From UBA2705 sp963977105 (GTDB lineage: Bacteria; Pseudomonadota; Alphaproteobacteria; Micavibrionales; Micavibrionaceae): DNA of 64,000 nt. Made by a program: the position numbers and the translations under genes. Location: positions 620,001-684,000 of the forward strand of contig CAXBNI010000001.1 in NCBI GenBank assembly GCA_963977105.1. The letters run 5' to 3'. The notes beneath the pieces are model-generated. The model was given only the letters and a program-made list of their open reading frames with translations, ran no database searches and had not been told where the DNA came from. Shown here one piece after another: positions 52,197 to 62,055 of this stretch (position 1 is its first letter; each line of letters opens with the position of its first letter).

Positions 52197-53852
52197 ATGT
52201 CTTACATAGAATTAGCAGATGGCTGGAAAACGCCTGCCCCAGCAGAGAATGAAACCGAGCGTTTACATGCATTATATGACCTTGATATCCTTGATACAAA
52301 AGCAGAGCAAAGCTTTGACCGCATAACTGAAGCCGTCAGCAAGATTCTTGATGTCCCAATATCGCTCGTATCCCTTGTCGATAAAGACCGCCAATGGTTC
52401 AAATCCTGCTACGGTATAGATGCCGCGCAGACCGACCGTGAGCAGTCATTTTGCGCACATGCTATTGCTAGACCAGAAATTTTACACATCCCCGACGCGG
52501 CAACGGACGAACGCTTTAGAGGCAATACATTAGTTACTGGCGCGCCACATATTCGTTTTTATCTTGGTGTCCCCTTGGTGACTACCGATGGTTATGCCAT
52601 TGGTACGTTATGCGCGATTGACACAAAACCACGCCATGACATTACTGATGAACAAATATTAACCCTAACGACCTTTGCTGAGCTTGTCGTTACGCAGGCG
52701 GAGCTACGCCAACGTAACCGCAGTATAAAGGCTTCAAACGCGGCAAAATCCGCTTTTTTTGCTGGCATGTCGCATGAGATCCGCACACCACTCAATGGCG
52801 TGTTGGGCGCCGCCACACTCCTTCAAAAATCAAAACTCAACGCTAAGCAGAGAGCCTATATAGAGGTTATTACGAAATCGGGTCGGTTATTATTAGAAAC
52901 AATTAATGAGTTACTAGAATTCGCAAAAATTGAAAATGATTCAATCCGGCTGCACAAAAAATCAACAGATATAAGAAGTGCTGTTAATGATCATTTTTCA
53001 TTATTGCAGAGCCTTGCAGATGAAAAAGAGATCACTTACAAGCTTCATATCGACGAAGATGTCCCTGAGTATATTTTTACAGACGCGACGCGGATCAAAC
53101 AAATTTTGTCCAATTTCATTGGTAACGCTATAAAGTTCACGCCACCTAAAGGGCGCATTGATGTTAATATCAAACGTTATGGTAGTGACCAATTAAGAAT
53201 AAAAGTTATTGATAGCGGCGTTGGCATCAAGGCCGATGATTTAGACACCATATTTAAAGCCTATGAGCAGATACTAGAACGCCGCGCAAAAACGTCTGAT
53301 ACAGGGACAGGTCTTGGCCTTGCTATCACCAAACATATAGCAAAGCTTATGGGCGGATCGATTGGCGTAAAAAGTAAATTCGGCATAGGTTCTGAATTTT
53401 GGTGTGATTTACCTTTGATTGAATCGACAGAGCAAACAGCTGAGCAAGAACAGCAATATGACGACGAGGCCGTAATCACAAATATCACCGCGAATATACT
53501 CCTTGTTGAAGATGTGCCAACAAACCAGTTCATCATTAAGGCTATATTACAAGATCTTGGCTGCAGTGTAGAGTTAGCAGACAATGGAAAAATTGCTATT
53601 GATAAGATCAAAAACCAGCATTACGACGCCGTGTTTATGGACTGTCACATGCCCGTAATGGATGGGTATGAGGCGACCGCGGCCATTAGAAAACTTGAAA
53701 TTGTACAGCCTTATATTATTGCGTTAACCGCAAATGCCTTTAAAGAAGATGAGGATAAATGTAGAGCCTGCGGTATGGACGAGTTCCTCACAAAACCTTT
53801 AAACATTGAAAAAATATCGAAAATTTTACAGCAACAACAAGAGTGCGTGTAA
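52197..53852 (+). CDS. Soluble hybrid histidine kinase (GAF-HisKA-HATPase-REC)
   Basis: 551 residues without a membrane segment. GAF domain about 25-165 (ISLVSLVDKDRQWFKS and FYLGVPLVT). HisKA with phospho-acceptor H193 (SHEIRTPLNG). HATPase about 295-415 with N box (NFIGNAIKFT), G1 (DSGVGI) and G2 (TGTGLGLAI). A receiver domain ends the chain with phospho-acceptor D482 (FMDCHMPVMDG) and K in LTKPLN. It probably senses a small ligand or redox change in the cytosol and passes phosphate to an Hpt protein. No cognate regulator adjacent. It shares a TAATG overlap with the next gene. Confidence 0.93.
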   Translation: MSYIELADGWKTPAPAENETERLHALYDLDILDTKAEQSFDRITEAVSKILDVPISLVSLVDKDRQWFKSCYGIDAAQTDREQSFCAHAIARPEILHIPDAATDERFRGNTLVTGAPHIRFYLGVPLVTTDGYAIGTLCAIDTKPRHDITDEQILTLTTFAELVVTQAELRQRNRSIKASNAAKSAFFAGMSHEIRTPLNGVLGAATLLQKSKLNAKQRAYIEVITKSGRLLLETINELLEFAKIENDSIRLHKKSTDIRSAVNDHFSLLQSLADEKEITYKLHIDEDVPEYIFTDATRIKQILSNFIGNAIKFTPPKGRIDVNIKRYGSDQLRIKVIDSGVGIKADDLDTIFKAYEQILERRAKTSDTGTGLGLAITKHIAKLMGGSIGVKSKFGIGSEFWCDLPLIESTEQTAEQEQQYDDEAVITNITANILLVEDVPTNQFIIKAILQDLGCSVELADNGKIAIDKIKNQHYDAVFMDCHMPVMDGYEATAAIRKLEIVQPYIIALTANAFKEDEDKCRACGMDEFLTKPLNIEKISKILQQQQECV

Positions 53853-54283
53853 TGCATCAGTTAGATCAGAGCAATGAAACATGCTTGGTCTTTGTCTATG
53901 GCACATTGAAGCGAGGCTTACAAAACGCTGCATATTTAGAAAAAGCGCAGATGCTTGGTCGCAACCAAACCGCCTATGCGCATTATGCCCTACTCGCTAT
54001 CAATAACGTGCAAGGTGATATACATGGTGAGCGTTATGATTATCCGGGGCTTGTTGATAATGGAAAGCACCATGTACTAGGTGAGGTTTATGCCATTCCC
54101 ACCGCAGCCCTGCAAGGCCTTGACGCCCTTGAAGACGTTGACCATGAATATCACCGTAGGGAAATTAATCTGAACAATAATGTTAAGGCATGGGCTTATT
54201 TCTATATTGAATGCCCAAGCAGGAAAACATCGCAAGAACATAAAATGTTAAAGACATCGCAAAATAGCATGTCATGGGGCTAA
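53852..54283 (+). CDS. Gamma-glutamylcyclotransferase-like (GGCT/AIG2 fold) protein
   Basis: 143 residues from ATG at 53852, which overlaps the kinase stop; a GTG at 53843 would add three residues. The GGCT motif VYGTLKRG is present at about 14-21. The segment GEVYAIPTAALQGLDALED and the catalytic Glu region around 80 fit the family. Members act on gamma-glutamyl amines or peptides; the true substrate is unknown. Co-transcribed with the kinase. Confidence 0.85.
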   Translation: MHQLDQSNETCLVFVYGTLKRGLQNAAYLEKAQMLGRNQTAYAHYALLAINNVQGDIHGERYDYPGLVDNGKHHVLGEVYAIPTAALQGLDALEDVDHEYHRREINLNNNVKAWAYFYIECPSRKTSQEHKMLKTSQNSMSWG

Positions 54284-54402
54284 GCATTGCCATCATTAGA
54301 AAGAGTACCGTAAAAAATAACATTAATGCTTAATTTAGACTTGCATAATATCCTGTAATTCGGTATCAATGCAGCGATAAAACTCAAAAAAAGATAAAAA
54401 GC

Positions 54403-54456
54403 CGCATAATGTTTATATCTAGAGTGTGTTTAAATAAACGTTATTTCGGGCTTTAA
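54403..54456 (+). promoter_or_regulatory. Possible rplS leader hairpin
   Basis: Six-base-pair arms AAAGCC (about 54408) and GGCTTT (about 54450) enclose an A/T-rich interval of about 35 bases in the leader before rplS (54284-54482). It could be a leader structure for ribosomal-protein control or a leftover terminator. Weak support. Confidence 0.2.
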
Positions 54457-54482
54457 ATAAGAGAGTCATGAAAGGAAATAAA

Positions 54483-54896
54483 ATGACAAATTTAGTAGAT
54501 CGCATTAATGCGAAAGAAGCAGCAAAGCTAAGTGAAGGTAAAGAAAACCCAATCTTCAGCCCTGGTGATACAATAAAAGTACACGTTAAAATTCGTGAAG
54601 GTACACGTGAGCGTGTTCAGGTTTTCGAAGGTGTATGTATTTCACGTAAAGGCACAGGCGTAGAAGGCAGCTTCACAGTTCGTAAGATCTCACTTGGTGA
54701 AGGCGTAGAACGTGTATTCCCACTTCTCAGCCCACGTATTGAAAAAATTGAATTAGTTCGTCGCGGTTCTGTCCGTCGTGCGAAACTATACTATCTTCGC
54801 GACCGTCGCGGTAAATCAGCACGTATTTCTGAAAGAACTACTGGCCACGATATCGAGAAAAAAGTTAGTACTAAAGGTAAAAAAGCAGCAAAATAA
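54483..54896 (+). CDS. rplS: 50S ribosomal protein L19
   Basis: 137 residues from ATG at 54483, which has AAAGGA six bases upstream; an earlier ATG at 54468 overlaps the ribosome site. Binds 23S rRNA at the 30S-50S interface. The signature FSPGDTIKVHVKIREGTRERVQVFEG and the KVRRAKLYYLR end are intact. About 20 C-terminal residues extend beyond E. coli L19 and are Lys-rich. Separated from trmD by the kinase and GGCT genes. Confidence 0.97.
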   Translation: MTNLVDRINAKEAAKLSEGKENPIFSPGDTIKVHVKIREGTRERVQVFEGVCISRKGTGVEGSFTVRKISLGEGVERVFPLLSPRIEKIELVRRGSVRRAKLYYLRDRRGKSARISERTTGHDIEKKVSTKGKKAAK

Positions 54897-54909
54897 AGCT
54901 TGCTTTTAC

Positions 54910-54934
54910 GCAGCGTGAACGTTATAAACGCTGC
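54910..54934 (+). terminator. First of two hairpins after rplS
   Basis: Stem GCAGCGT / ACGCTGC with an eleven-base loop, 14 bases after the rplS stop. No strong T-run follows, so it may slow polymerase or protect the mRNA end. Confidence 0.4.
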
Positions 54935-54952
54935 ATAACATCCATTTAAATG

Positions 54953-54976
54953 GGTGGGTCCTTAAAAAGACCCGCC
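54953..54976 (+). terminator. Terminator of rplS
   Basis: Eight-base-pair stem GGTGGGTC / GACCCGCC with an eight-base loop, followed by TTTTTTATT. Ends transcription before rimP. Confidence 0.85.
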
Positions 54977-55037
54977 TTTTTTATTACTTAAATTCAGCCT
55001 CTGATGAGGCCACATAGAAACAGAAGCAAGAATATAA

Positions 55038-55604
55038 ATGAAGCTAACGCCACAAGAAAGAAAAGTAACCGATATCATTACCCCGCTTGTTGAAGAACAA
55101 GGCCTTGCGCTTATACAGGTTAAGCTCTCTGGTAAAGATACTGGCTATACTTTGCAGATCATGGCCGAAGACCCAAAAACAGGTCGTCTCGGCATTGATG
55201 ACTGCACAAAACTTTCGCATAGCATTTCAGACATTCTGGATGTTGAAGACCCAATTAATGGTCAATATAATTTAGAAGTTAGCTCCCCTGGCATTGACCG
55301 CCCACTTATCCACCAGAATGACTACATCCGCTTTATTGGCTTTGAATGTAAAGTTGAGCTTACAATGCCAACCGATAGCGGCCAAAAAAGATTTAGGGGC
55401 TTCATCCTTGATTGTGATGACGGTATTGTCGGACTTAATACGGATACAGGTGATATTGAATTTGACATTGAGAGTGTGGCCAAGGCCAAACTCGTTTTAA
55501 CTGACAAGCTGATCAAAGCCACAAAAGACGGTATCCCAGTTGTTTCATCAGCACCGACTGAAACTGAGACCGAGATTGTAGCTGAAAAACAAGACGCAAA
55601 TTAA
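55038..55604 (+). CDS. rimP: Ribosome maturation factor RimP
   Basis: 188 residues. Required for 30S assembly. The two-domain fold shows DDCTKLSHSISDILDVEDP (about 55-73) and the family signature YNLEVSSPGIDRPL near 79-92. The C-terminal Sm-like domain is followed by a Glu/Thr-rich tail absent from E. coli. First gene of the rimP-nusA-rnpM-infB-rbfA-truB run. Confidence 0.95.
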   Translation: MKLTPQERKVTDIITPLVEEQGLALIQVKLSGKDTGYTLQIMAEDPKTGRLGIDDCTKLSHSISDILDVEDPINGQYNLEVSSPGIDRPLIHQNDYIRFIGFECKVELTMPTDSGQKRFRGFILDCDDGIVGLNTDTGDIEFDIESVAKAKLVLTDKLIKATKDGIPVVSSAPTETETEIVAEKQDAN

Positions 55605-55653
55605 CAAACACCTAAAGAAATTTATTTTTTAAGTTCAAGGCGAAGGAAAAAAA

Positions 55654-57270
55654 ATGGAACTATTACAAGTCGCAGACACTCTAGCACGCGAAAAAAACAT
55701 TGAGCGCAATATCGTTATTGACGCTATGGAAGAAGCCATCCAGAAGGCTGGACGCACCAAATATGGTTACGATCACGATATTCGTGCAAAAATCGACACA
55801 CTCAGTGGCGAGTTAACATTGAAACGTTATCGCGAAGTCTGCGTTGAGGAAGAGATTGAAAACGAAGCCGCTCAAGTTACACTTGAAATGGCCGTTCGTG
55901 AAAAAGCTGATGCTGAAATTGGCGACTTCCTTGTTGATTCCCTCCCTCCGCTCGATTACGGACGTATTGCTGCACAAACAGCGAAACAAGTTATCATGCA
56001 AAAAATTCGCGAAGCGGAACGCGAGAAGCAGTTTGATGAATATAAAGACCGCGTTGGCGAAATCATTAACGGTTCAATCAAACGTGTTGAATACGGTAAT
56101 GTAACGGTTGATTTGGGTAAAACAGAAGCCCTACTCCGCCGTGATGAATGCCTCCCGCGCGAACACCTTAAAAATGGCGACCGCGTTCGTGCGATCATCC
56201 ATGATGTACGCCGCGAGACACGTGGCCCACAAATCTTCCTCTCACGTACCCGCCCTGAAATGATGGCTAGCTTGTTTAAACAAGAAGTCCCTGAAATTTA
56301 TGACGGCATTATTGAGATTAAAGCTGTTGCCCGTGACCCTGGTAGCCGTGCAAAAATCGCAGTTCTTTCTAACGATAGCGGCATTGACCCTGTTGGTGCC
56401 TGCGTTGGTATGCGTGGTAGCCGTGTTCAGGCCGTTGTTAACGAGCTTGGCGGCGAAAAAATCGATATCATCCCTTGGACAGAAGACCTTGGTAGCCTCG
56501 TTATTGCAGCACTGCAACCAGCGGAAGTCTCTAAGGTTGTTCTTGACGAAGAGAATGGCCGCATTGAAGTTGTCGTCCCTGATGATCAGCTCTCACTTGC
56601 GATTGGCCGTCGTGGTCAGAACGTACGCTTAGCATCAGGCCTTGCTGGCTGGGATATTGATATCCTTACCGAAGCGCAAGAATCTGAACGTCGTGCGACT
56701 GAATTCACAACACGCTCAAGCCTATTTATCGAAGCACTTGATGTTGATGACGTTATCGCGCATTTGCTTGTCGCTGAAGGCTTCACGCAAATCGAGGAAA
56801 TTGCGTATATCGAATCAAGCGAGCTTGTTGAGATTGAAGGCTTTGACGAAGATGTTGCCGCTGAACTTCAAAACCGTGCCCGCGTATGGTTAGAAGCACA
56901 GGAAAACGAGCTTAAAGAAAAACAAAGCGTACTTGGCATTAGTGATGACCTAATCGAACTTGAGGGCCTTGCTGCAAGCCTTGCACTTAAACTTGGCGAG
57001 AAAGGCATCAAAACACGTGATGACCTTGCTGACCTTGCTGGTGACGAGCTTGTCGAAATGCTTGGTGATGATTCACTGACTGAAGCTGATGCAAACGTAC
57101 TTATCATGAAAGCACGTGAACACTGGTTCGCCGAAGAAGACAGCGCAGCGGCAGAAGAAGCTGCAAAAGCTGAAGGCGAAACCGAAAGCGACGCTGAAGC
57201 AACAAATGAAAACGATACTGAGAGCGCTACTGCAAAACCTGCAGAAGACAAATCAGAAAATGTCGCATAG
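55654..57270 (+). CDS. nusA: Transcription termination/antitermination factor NusA
   Basis: 538 residues. Binds RNA polymerase and RNA to control pausing. NTD about 1-130, S1 domain about 140-205 (VGEIINGSIKRVEYGNV), KH1/KH2 about 210-345 (VGACVGMRGSRVQ and DQLSLAIGRRGQNVRLA), then two acidic AR repeats (about 355-500). The last about 35 residues are an Ala/Glu tail. ATG follows AAGGAAAAAAA. Downstream is the YlxR-type gene rnpM. Confidence 0.97.
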   Translation: MELLQVADTLAREKNIERNIVIDAMEEAIQKAGRTKYGYDHDIRAKIDTLSGELTLKRYREVCVEEEIENEAAQVTLEMAVREKADAEIGDFLVDSLPPLDYGRIAAQTAKQVIMQKIREAEREKQFDEYKDRVGEIINGSIKRVEYGNVTVDLGKTEALLRRDECLPREHLKNGDRVRAIIHDVRRETRGPQIFLSRTRPEMMASLFKQEVPEIYDGIIEIKAVARDPGSRAKIAVLSNDSGIDPVGACVGMRGSRVQAVVNELGGEKIDIIPWTEDLGSLVIAALQPAEVSKVVLDEENGRIEVVVPDDQLSLAIGRRGQNVRLASGLAGWDIDILTEAQESERRATEFTTRSSLFIEALDVDDVIAHLLVAEGFTQIEEIAYIESSELVEIEGFDEDVAAELQNRARVWLEAQENELKEKQSVLGISDDLIELEGLAASLALKLGEKGIKTRDDLADLAGDELVEMLGDDSLTEADANVLIMKAREHWFAEEDSAAAEEAAKAEGETESDAEATNENDTESATAKPAEDKSENVA

Positions 57271-57298
57271 TTAAAGAAGATGAGGAGCGCATATTTAC

Positions 57299-58027
57299 AT
57301 GTTAACAGACGACACAAAGACAACGCAGCCAGATGACTTAACAGTGGATCAAAATACTGATCTTGCTGCGCCTGACTGTGCCGTGTCTGATGATGCCGTA
57401 GATAGCGATGCGCTCCTCTCCTCTCATACCACAAGCGCAACCCCCGCCTGTGCACGCCCACCTAAAGAAACTTCGCGCCGCTGCATTGCGACCAAGCAAA
57501 GTTATGAACGTGATGAAATGATCCGTTTCGTCCTTAGCCCTGATAATATCGTCACCCCTGACCTTGATGAAAATCTTCCAGGTCGTGGCGCGTGGATTAA
57601 GACTGACAAAGCAGCATTACAAAACGCCATTAAAGGCAACCTTTTTGCCAAAAGCTTTAAATCTCAAGCTGTAATCCCCGACGATATGTTAGAGCGCCTA
57701 AGTGAAATGCTTAATCAACGCTGCCTAAACGCGCTCAATTTAGCACGTCGCAGTGGTGATTGTGTCGTTGGCTTTGACAAAGCAATTATAGCCGCAAAAA
57801 AGCTGTCGATTGCCTTATATATCACAGGGTCAGAAGAAGGCAGCGATTCACGCCGAAAGATTGAAAATGCCTTATCCGACGATGCTAAAATCATCAGCCT
57901 GTGGGATGCAGACACACTGTCTAAAAACTTTGGCACCGACAATACAAACCACATCGTTATCAAGCGCAGCGGTATCGCAAATAAAATTATAAAAGAATAT
58001 AGGAAATTATACGCAGTTATCGTATAG
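57299..58027 (+). CDS. YlxR-domain (RnpM-type) plus L7Ae-like RNA-binding protein
   Basis: 242 residues. The YlxR domain (about 55-135) has the opening RRCIATKQSYERDEMIRFV and the GRGAWI motif. The C-terminal L7Ae-like domain (about 140-235) includes LNLARRSGDCVVGFDK. The first about 50 residues are Asp/Thr/Ser-rich and likely disordered. Such proteins are encoded between nusA and infB; RnpM of Bacillus binds RNase P RNA. In this class it is a fusion of both domains. Confidence 0.92.
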   Translation: MLTDDTKTTQPDDLTVDQNTDLAAPDCAVSDDAVDSDALLSSHTTSATPACARPPKETSRRCIATKQSYERDEMIRFVLSPDNIVTPDLDENLPGRGAWIKTDKAALQNAIKGNLFAKSFKSQAVIPDDMLERLSEMLNQRCLNALNLARRSGDCVVGFDKAIIAAKKLSIALYITGSEEGSDSRRKIENALSDDAKIISLWDADTLSKNFGTDNTNHIVIKRSGIANKIIKEYRKLYAVIV

Positions 58028-58060
58028 TACACGATCAAATAAGGAAGGCTAATAGTAGCT

Positions 58061-60637
58061 ATGAGCGAGAATAAAGAAAAAAAGACACCCAGCCTTGGAA
58101 AAGGTACATTAACCCTCAAGTTAGGCGGCACATCTGCCCCTGCTGCTGGTGGTGGTAAAAAAGCTGTCGTCGAAGTAAAACGTAAGCGCCAAATTAATAT
58201 TGGAGGCAAAGGAAGTGCGGTGTCTCAGAACACGCATGAAGACGACACAAACCTCACGCAGGCCGAGCGTGACAAACGCGCAGCTGTCCTCAAGCAAGCC
58301 TTGATTGATCAAAAGCAAAAAGACATTGAAGAAATTGCACGCCTAGAGGCAGAAGCAGAAGCAGCAAAAATAAAAGCAGCTGAAGACAAACTCGCCGCTG
58401 CTGAAGACAAGAAAAATGCAGCCGCAGCCCCTGCAGAAGAGACCGGCCGTAAAAGCCGTCAAAAACTCTCTGCTGATGAGTTGCGCCAGCTTGAAATTCG
58501 TGAAATGGAGCGCATTCAAGGTGAAGAGCAGTCAAAGCAAGACGATGACCGTAATAAACGTCAAAAAGAGATTGCTGACCAAAAAGCACGCATGGCGACA
58601 ATTCCAAACCGCCAAGATGGCCCTAGCAGCCCCGGTGCGCCTTCAGCTGACGATGCAAAACTCAGCTATCGAGACCGCATCAAGCGTAACCAAACAAATG
58701 CTAAGCCTGGCGCAGGCAAGCGTCGCGGCAGTAGTAAAATTACAGTTACGCAAGCACTTAATGAAGAATATGGCCGTGAAAAGTCTATGTCACTTGCAGC
58801 ACAGAAACGTGCGCGTGAAAAAGCGCGTTTAAGCGCACAGGAACCTAAAGAAGCCGCGAAAAAAGTTGTCCGCGCCGTTGTTGTTCCTGAAACAATAACA
58901 GTACAAGAACTCGCGAACCGTATGTCGGAACGTGGCGCAGATATTATTAAGTCACTCATGAAAATGGGCGTTATGGCGACAATCAACCAAGTTATTGATG
59001 CTGATACAGCCGAGCTTGTTGTTGATGAATTTGGTCACAGAATATCACGTGTCACCGAAGCTGATGTTGAAATCGGCATTGAAGGCATTGACGATGAGGA
59101 TGAGACTTTAGAATCTCGCCCTCCTGTTGTGACGATTATGGGTCACGTTGACCACGGCAAAACATCCCTTCTTGATGCGATGCGTCAGGCAAATGTTGTT
59201 GCTGGCGAAGCTGGCGGTATTACGCAGCATATTGGCGCATATCAGATCCACTCTTCAACGGGACAGAAAATCACCTTCCTTGATACACCTGGACACGCGG
59301 CATTCTCTGAAATGCGTGCGCGCGGTGCCAACGTAACGGATATTGTTATTCTGGTTGTTGCGGCGAATGATTCAATTATGCCACAAACAATTGAGGCTAT
59401 TAACCACGCAAAAGCTGCTGGCGTTCCATTGATTGTTGCCATCAACAAAATCGACCTTCCTGACGCTGCAGCGCATAAAGTGAAGCAAGATTTATTGCAG
59501 CATGAAGTTATCGTCGAAGAATTAAGTGGTGACGTACAATGTGTTGAGATCTCTGCTAAGAAGCGTTTGAACCTCGACACTCTTGAAGAGGCGATCCTTC
59601 TTCAGTCTGAACTTCTTGACCTTAAAGCAAACCCTGACCGTGAAGCAGTTGCAGTTGTTGTTGAATCAAAACAAGAACAAGGCCGCGGTTCAGTTGCAAC
59701 AGTGCTTATTGAAAAAGGCACATTGCGCATTGGTGATATCTTTGTTGCAGGCACTGAGTGGGGCCGCGTCCGTGCGATCCTTGATGATAAAGGCGCCCGC
59801 ATTAAAGAAGCAATCCCTGGACAGCCTGTTGAGATTTTAGGCCTGAACGGTACACCGGATTCTGGTGAGAAAATGGTTGTAGTTAAAGATGAAGCGCGTG
59901 CGCGCGAAATTCAAGACTACCGTATTCATAAAAGACGTGAAAACGCGAATCTTGTTAGCTCCGGCAAAACTGGCTTTGAAGCGCTGCTTGCCAAGTCACT
60001 TGAAGATGGCAGTAAAACTATCCTGCCTGTACTTATCAAAGGTGATGTGCATGGTTCGGTTGAAGCTATTATGGGTTCGCTTGACAAAATTTCGGAAGAC
60101 AACCCTGATGTTGATGTGAAGGTTCTTCACTATGGCGTCGGCGGTATCACTGAATCTGATATCACACTTGCCAAAGCATCAAATGCGCTAATCATCGGCT
60201 TTAACGTCCGTGCAAATGCACAGGCGCGCGATATGGCGCAGCGTGATGGCGTAGACATGCGTTACTTTAACGTTATCTATAACATTGTTGATGATGTTAA
60301 AGCGCTCCTCTCAGGTATGCTTGACCCGCATATACGCGAAGAATATCTTGGACAAGCTGAAATCCGTGAGGTCTTCAACATTACTAAAGTTGGTAAAGTT
60401 GCAGGTTGTATGGTTTCTGGTGGCACAGTTAAGCGTGGCTCGAAAGTCCGCCTATTGCGTGATGATGTTGTTATTCATGAAGGCACATTGAAAACCCTTA
60501 AACGCTTCAAAGACGAAGTCAAAGAAGTTAAAGAGGGTATGGAATGTGGTATGGCTTTTGAAAACTATGATGACATGAAAGCTGGCGATGTAATCGAATG
60601 TTACGATGTGACTGAAGAAGTCCGCGTCCTCGAATAG
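58061..60637 (+). CDS. infB: Translation initiation factor IF-2
   Basis: 858 residues. GTPase that delivers initiator tRNA. The N-terminal about 270 residues are a long charged, Lys/Glu/Ala-rich region. The IF2N segment (VPETITVQELANRMSERGADIIK) lies near 273-295. G1 GHVDHGKT is at 361-368, G3 DTPGH and G4 NKID follow. The C-terminal domains end in AGDVIECYDVTEE. Normal for alphaproteobacteria. Confidence 0.97.
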   Translation: MSENKEKKTPSLGKGTLTLKLGGTSAPAAGGGKKAVVEVKRKRQINIGGKGSAVSQNTHEDDTNLTQAERDKRAAVLKQALIDQKQKDIEEIARLEAEAEAAKIKAAEDKLAAAEDKKNAAAAPAEETGRKSRQKLSADELRQLEIREMERIQGEEQSKQDDDRNKRQKEIADQKARMATIPNRQDGPSSPGAPSADDAKLSYRDRIKRNQTNAKPGAGKRRGSSKITVTQALNEEYGREKSMSLAAQKRAREKARLSAQEPKEAAKKVVRAVVVPETITVQELANRMSERGADIIKSLMKMGVMATINQVIDADTAELVVDEFGHRISRVTEADVEIGIEGIDDEDETLESRPPVVTIMGHVDHGKTSLLDAMRQANVVAGEAGGITQHIGAYQIHSSTGQKITFLDTPGHAAFSEMRARGANVTDIVILVVAANDSIMPQTIEAINHAKAAGVPLIVAINKIDLPDAAAHKVKQDLLQHEVIVEELSGDVQCVEISAKKRLNLDTLEEAILLQSELLDLKANPDREAVAVVVESKQEQGRGSVATVLIEKGTLRIGDIFVAGTEWGRVRAILDDKGARIKEAIPGQPVEILGLNGTPDSGEKMVVVKDEARAREIQDYRIHKRRENANLVSSGKTGFEALLAKSLEDGSKTILPVLIKGDVHGSVEAIMGSLDKISEDNPDVDVKVLHYGVGGITESDITLAKASNALIIGFNVRANAQARDMAQRDGVDMRYFNVIYNIVDDVKALLSGMLDPHIREEYLGQAEIREVFNITKVGKVAGCMVSGGTVKRGSKVRLLRDDVVIHEGTLKTLKRFKDEVKEVKEGMECGMAFENYDDMKAGDVIECYDVTEEVRVLE

Positions 60638-60665
60638 TAGACAACATATAAATCAAGATTAGAAC

Positions 60666-61055
60666 ATGAAAAATAAAGAATCAGGCCGTTCTCAACGCCA
60701 ACTTCGTATTGCTGAACAAATACGTCACGCTTTAGTGGAAACACTGCAGCGTGGCAAGTTCAGCGAAGCTGCGTTGATTGACGCCGCACCACTCGTCACC
60801 GTTGCCGAAGTGCGTCTAACATCTGACCTTAAGAACGCGACAGCTTATATTACGCCCCTTGGGCAAGATAATATTGAGGAAATTTTGGATGCGCTGAATA
60901 AATCTGCTTATTACTTCCAAAAACAGGTTGGCCGTACAAATAGCTTAAAATTCACACCTCGTATAAAATTCGAGAGTGATGATACTTTTGCAGAGGCCGC
61001 AAAAATTGATGAACTGCTTAGAAACATCCCTAAATATGCGGATGAAGAAGAATAA
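60666..61055 (+). CDS. rbfA: Ribosome-binding factor A
   Basis: 129 residues. Cold-shock-related 30S assembly factor with a KH-type fold. RSQRQLRIAEQIRHAL opens the domain. VTVAEVRLTSDLKNATAYITPLG (about 45-67) and the TPRIKFESDDT segment near 99-109 are typical. 28 bases after infB. Confidence 0.94.
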   Translation: MKNKESGRSQRQLRIAEQIRHALVETLQRGKFSEAALIDAAPLVTVAEVRLTSDLKNATAYITPLGQDNIEEILDALNKSAYYFQKQVGRTNSLKFTPRIKFESDDTFAEAAKIDELLRNIPKYADEEE

Positions 61056-61090
61056 GCTCACCTCAGCTCTAGCGAAATAAAGATCACATA

Positions 61091-62032
61091 ATGGCGCGTA
61101 AGAAAAAAGGCAATAAAATTGACGGGTGGATTAATTTTAATAAACCCTATGACATGACATCAACCGATGCTGTGCGCTTTTTGAAACGCACATTAAAGCC
61201 GCAAAAGATTGGTCATGCGGGCACGCTAGACCCACTAGCCAAAGGCATATTGCCGATTGCTCTTGGTGAAGCGACAAAAACGATTCCCTTCGTACAAGAT
61301 TCTGAAAAAACCTATGGCTTTACTGCCACATGGGGCGAGCAGCGCAGCACTGACGACTTAGAAGGTGAAGTAATCGCGTCAAGTGCCGAGCGCCCTTCTC
61401 GGGCTGACGTTGAAGCTTTGCTGCCTAAATACATCGGTACGGTAACACAGACCCCGCCAAAATTTTCCGCGATCAAAATTAACGGCGCGCGCGCATATGA
61501 CCTCGCCCGTGATGGTGAAGATTTTGAGGTCCCGACCCGTCAAGTCGAGATTTACGATCTGCATATTACAGCGCATACAGATACATCAACAAGCTTTGAG
61601 GTCACATGCGGTAAAGGCACCTATGTCCGTGCAATTGCCCGTGATATTGGCACTGAACTTGGCTGCTATGGCTATGTGTCAGAACTTAATCGTAAAAAAG
61701 TTGGCTGTTTCACCCTAGAGAACGCTTTTTCACTGGACTTCTTTGAGAAAATGGATGATAGTGCAGCCCTTGAAGATGTGATACTTCCTGTTCATTACGC
61801 GCTAGACGACATCCCGGCCGTAATAATAAACGATCAAGAAGCATCGAAGCTTAAACAAGGACAAGCCTTGTCAATGATAGCAAAACCTGATGTACAGCGC
61901 CTTTTAGCTGCAGGGATTGATATGAGATGCACCCAGCCACAAGATGCTGTGGCAATGTATCAAGACAAAGCCTTAGCGATACTCACCGTGAGTAAAGCAA
62001 CCTTAAAGCCTTATCGCGTCTTTAACATGTAA
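61091..62032 (+). CDS. truB: tRNA pseudouridine-55 synthase
   Basis: 313 residues. Converts U55 of the T loop to pseudouridine. Catalytic Asp is D47 in GHAGTLDPLAKGILP. The motifs YxFTATWGEQRSTDDLEGEV near 77-96, QTPPKFSAIKINGARAYDLAR near 118-138 and GTYVRAIARDIG near 178-190 fit. The C-terminal PUA-like part is shorter than in archaea, as usual. Precedes rpsO. Confidence 0.96.
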   Translation: MARKKKGNKIDGWINFNKPYDMTSTDAVRFLKRTLKPQKIGHAGTLDPLAKGILPIALGEATKTIPFVQDSEKTYGFTATWGEQRSTDDLEGEVIASSAERPSRADVEALLPKYIGTVTQTPPKFSAIKINGARAYDLARDGEDFEVPTRQVEIYDLHITAHTDTSTSFEVTCGKGTYVRAIARDIGTELGCYGYVSELNRKKVGCFTLENAFSLDFFEKMDDSAALEDVILPVHYALDDIPAVIINDQEASKLKQGQALSMIAKPDVQRLLAAGIDMRCTQPQDAVAMYQDKALAILTVSKATLKPYRVFNM

Positions 62033-62055
62033 ACAATTGATAAAAGGAGAAAATG

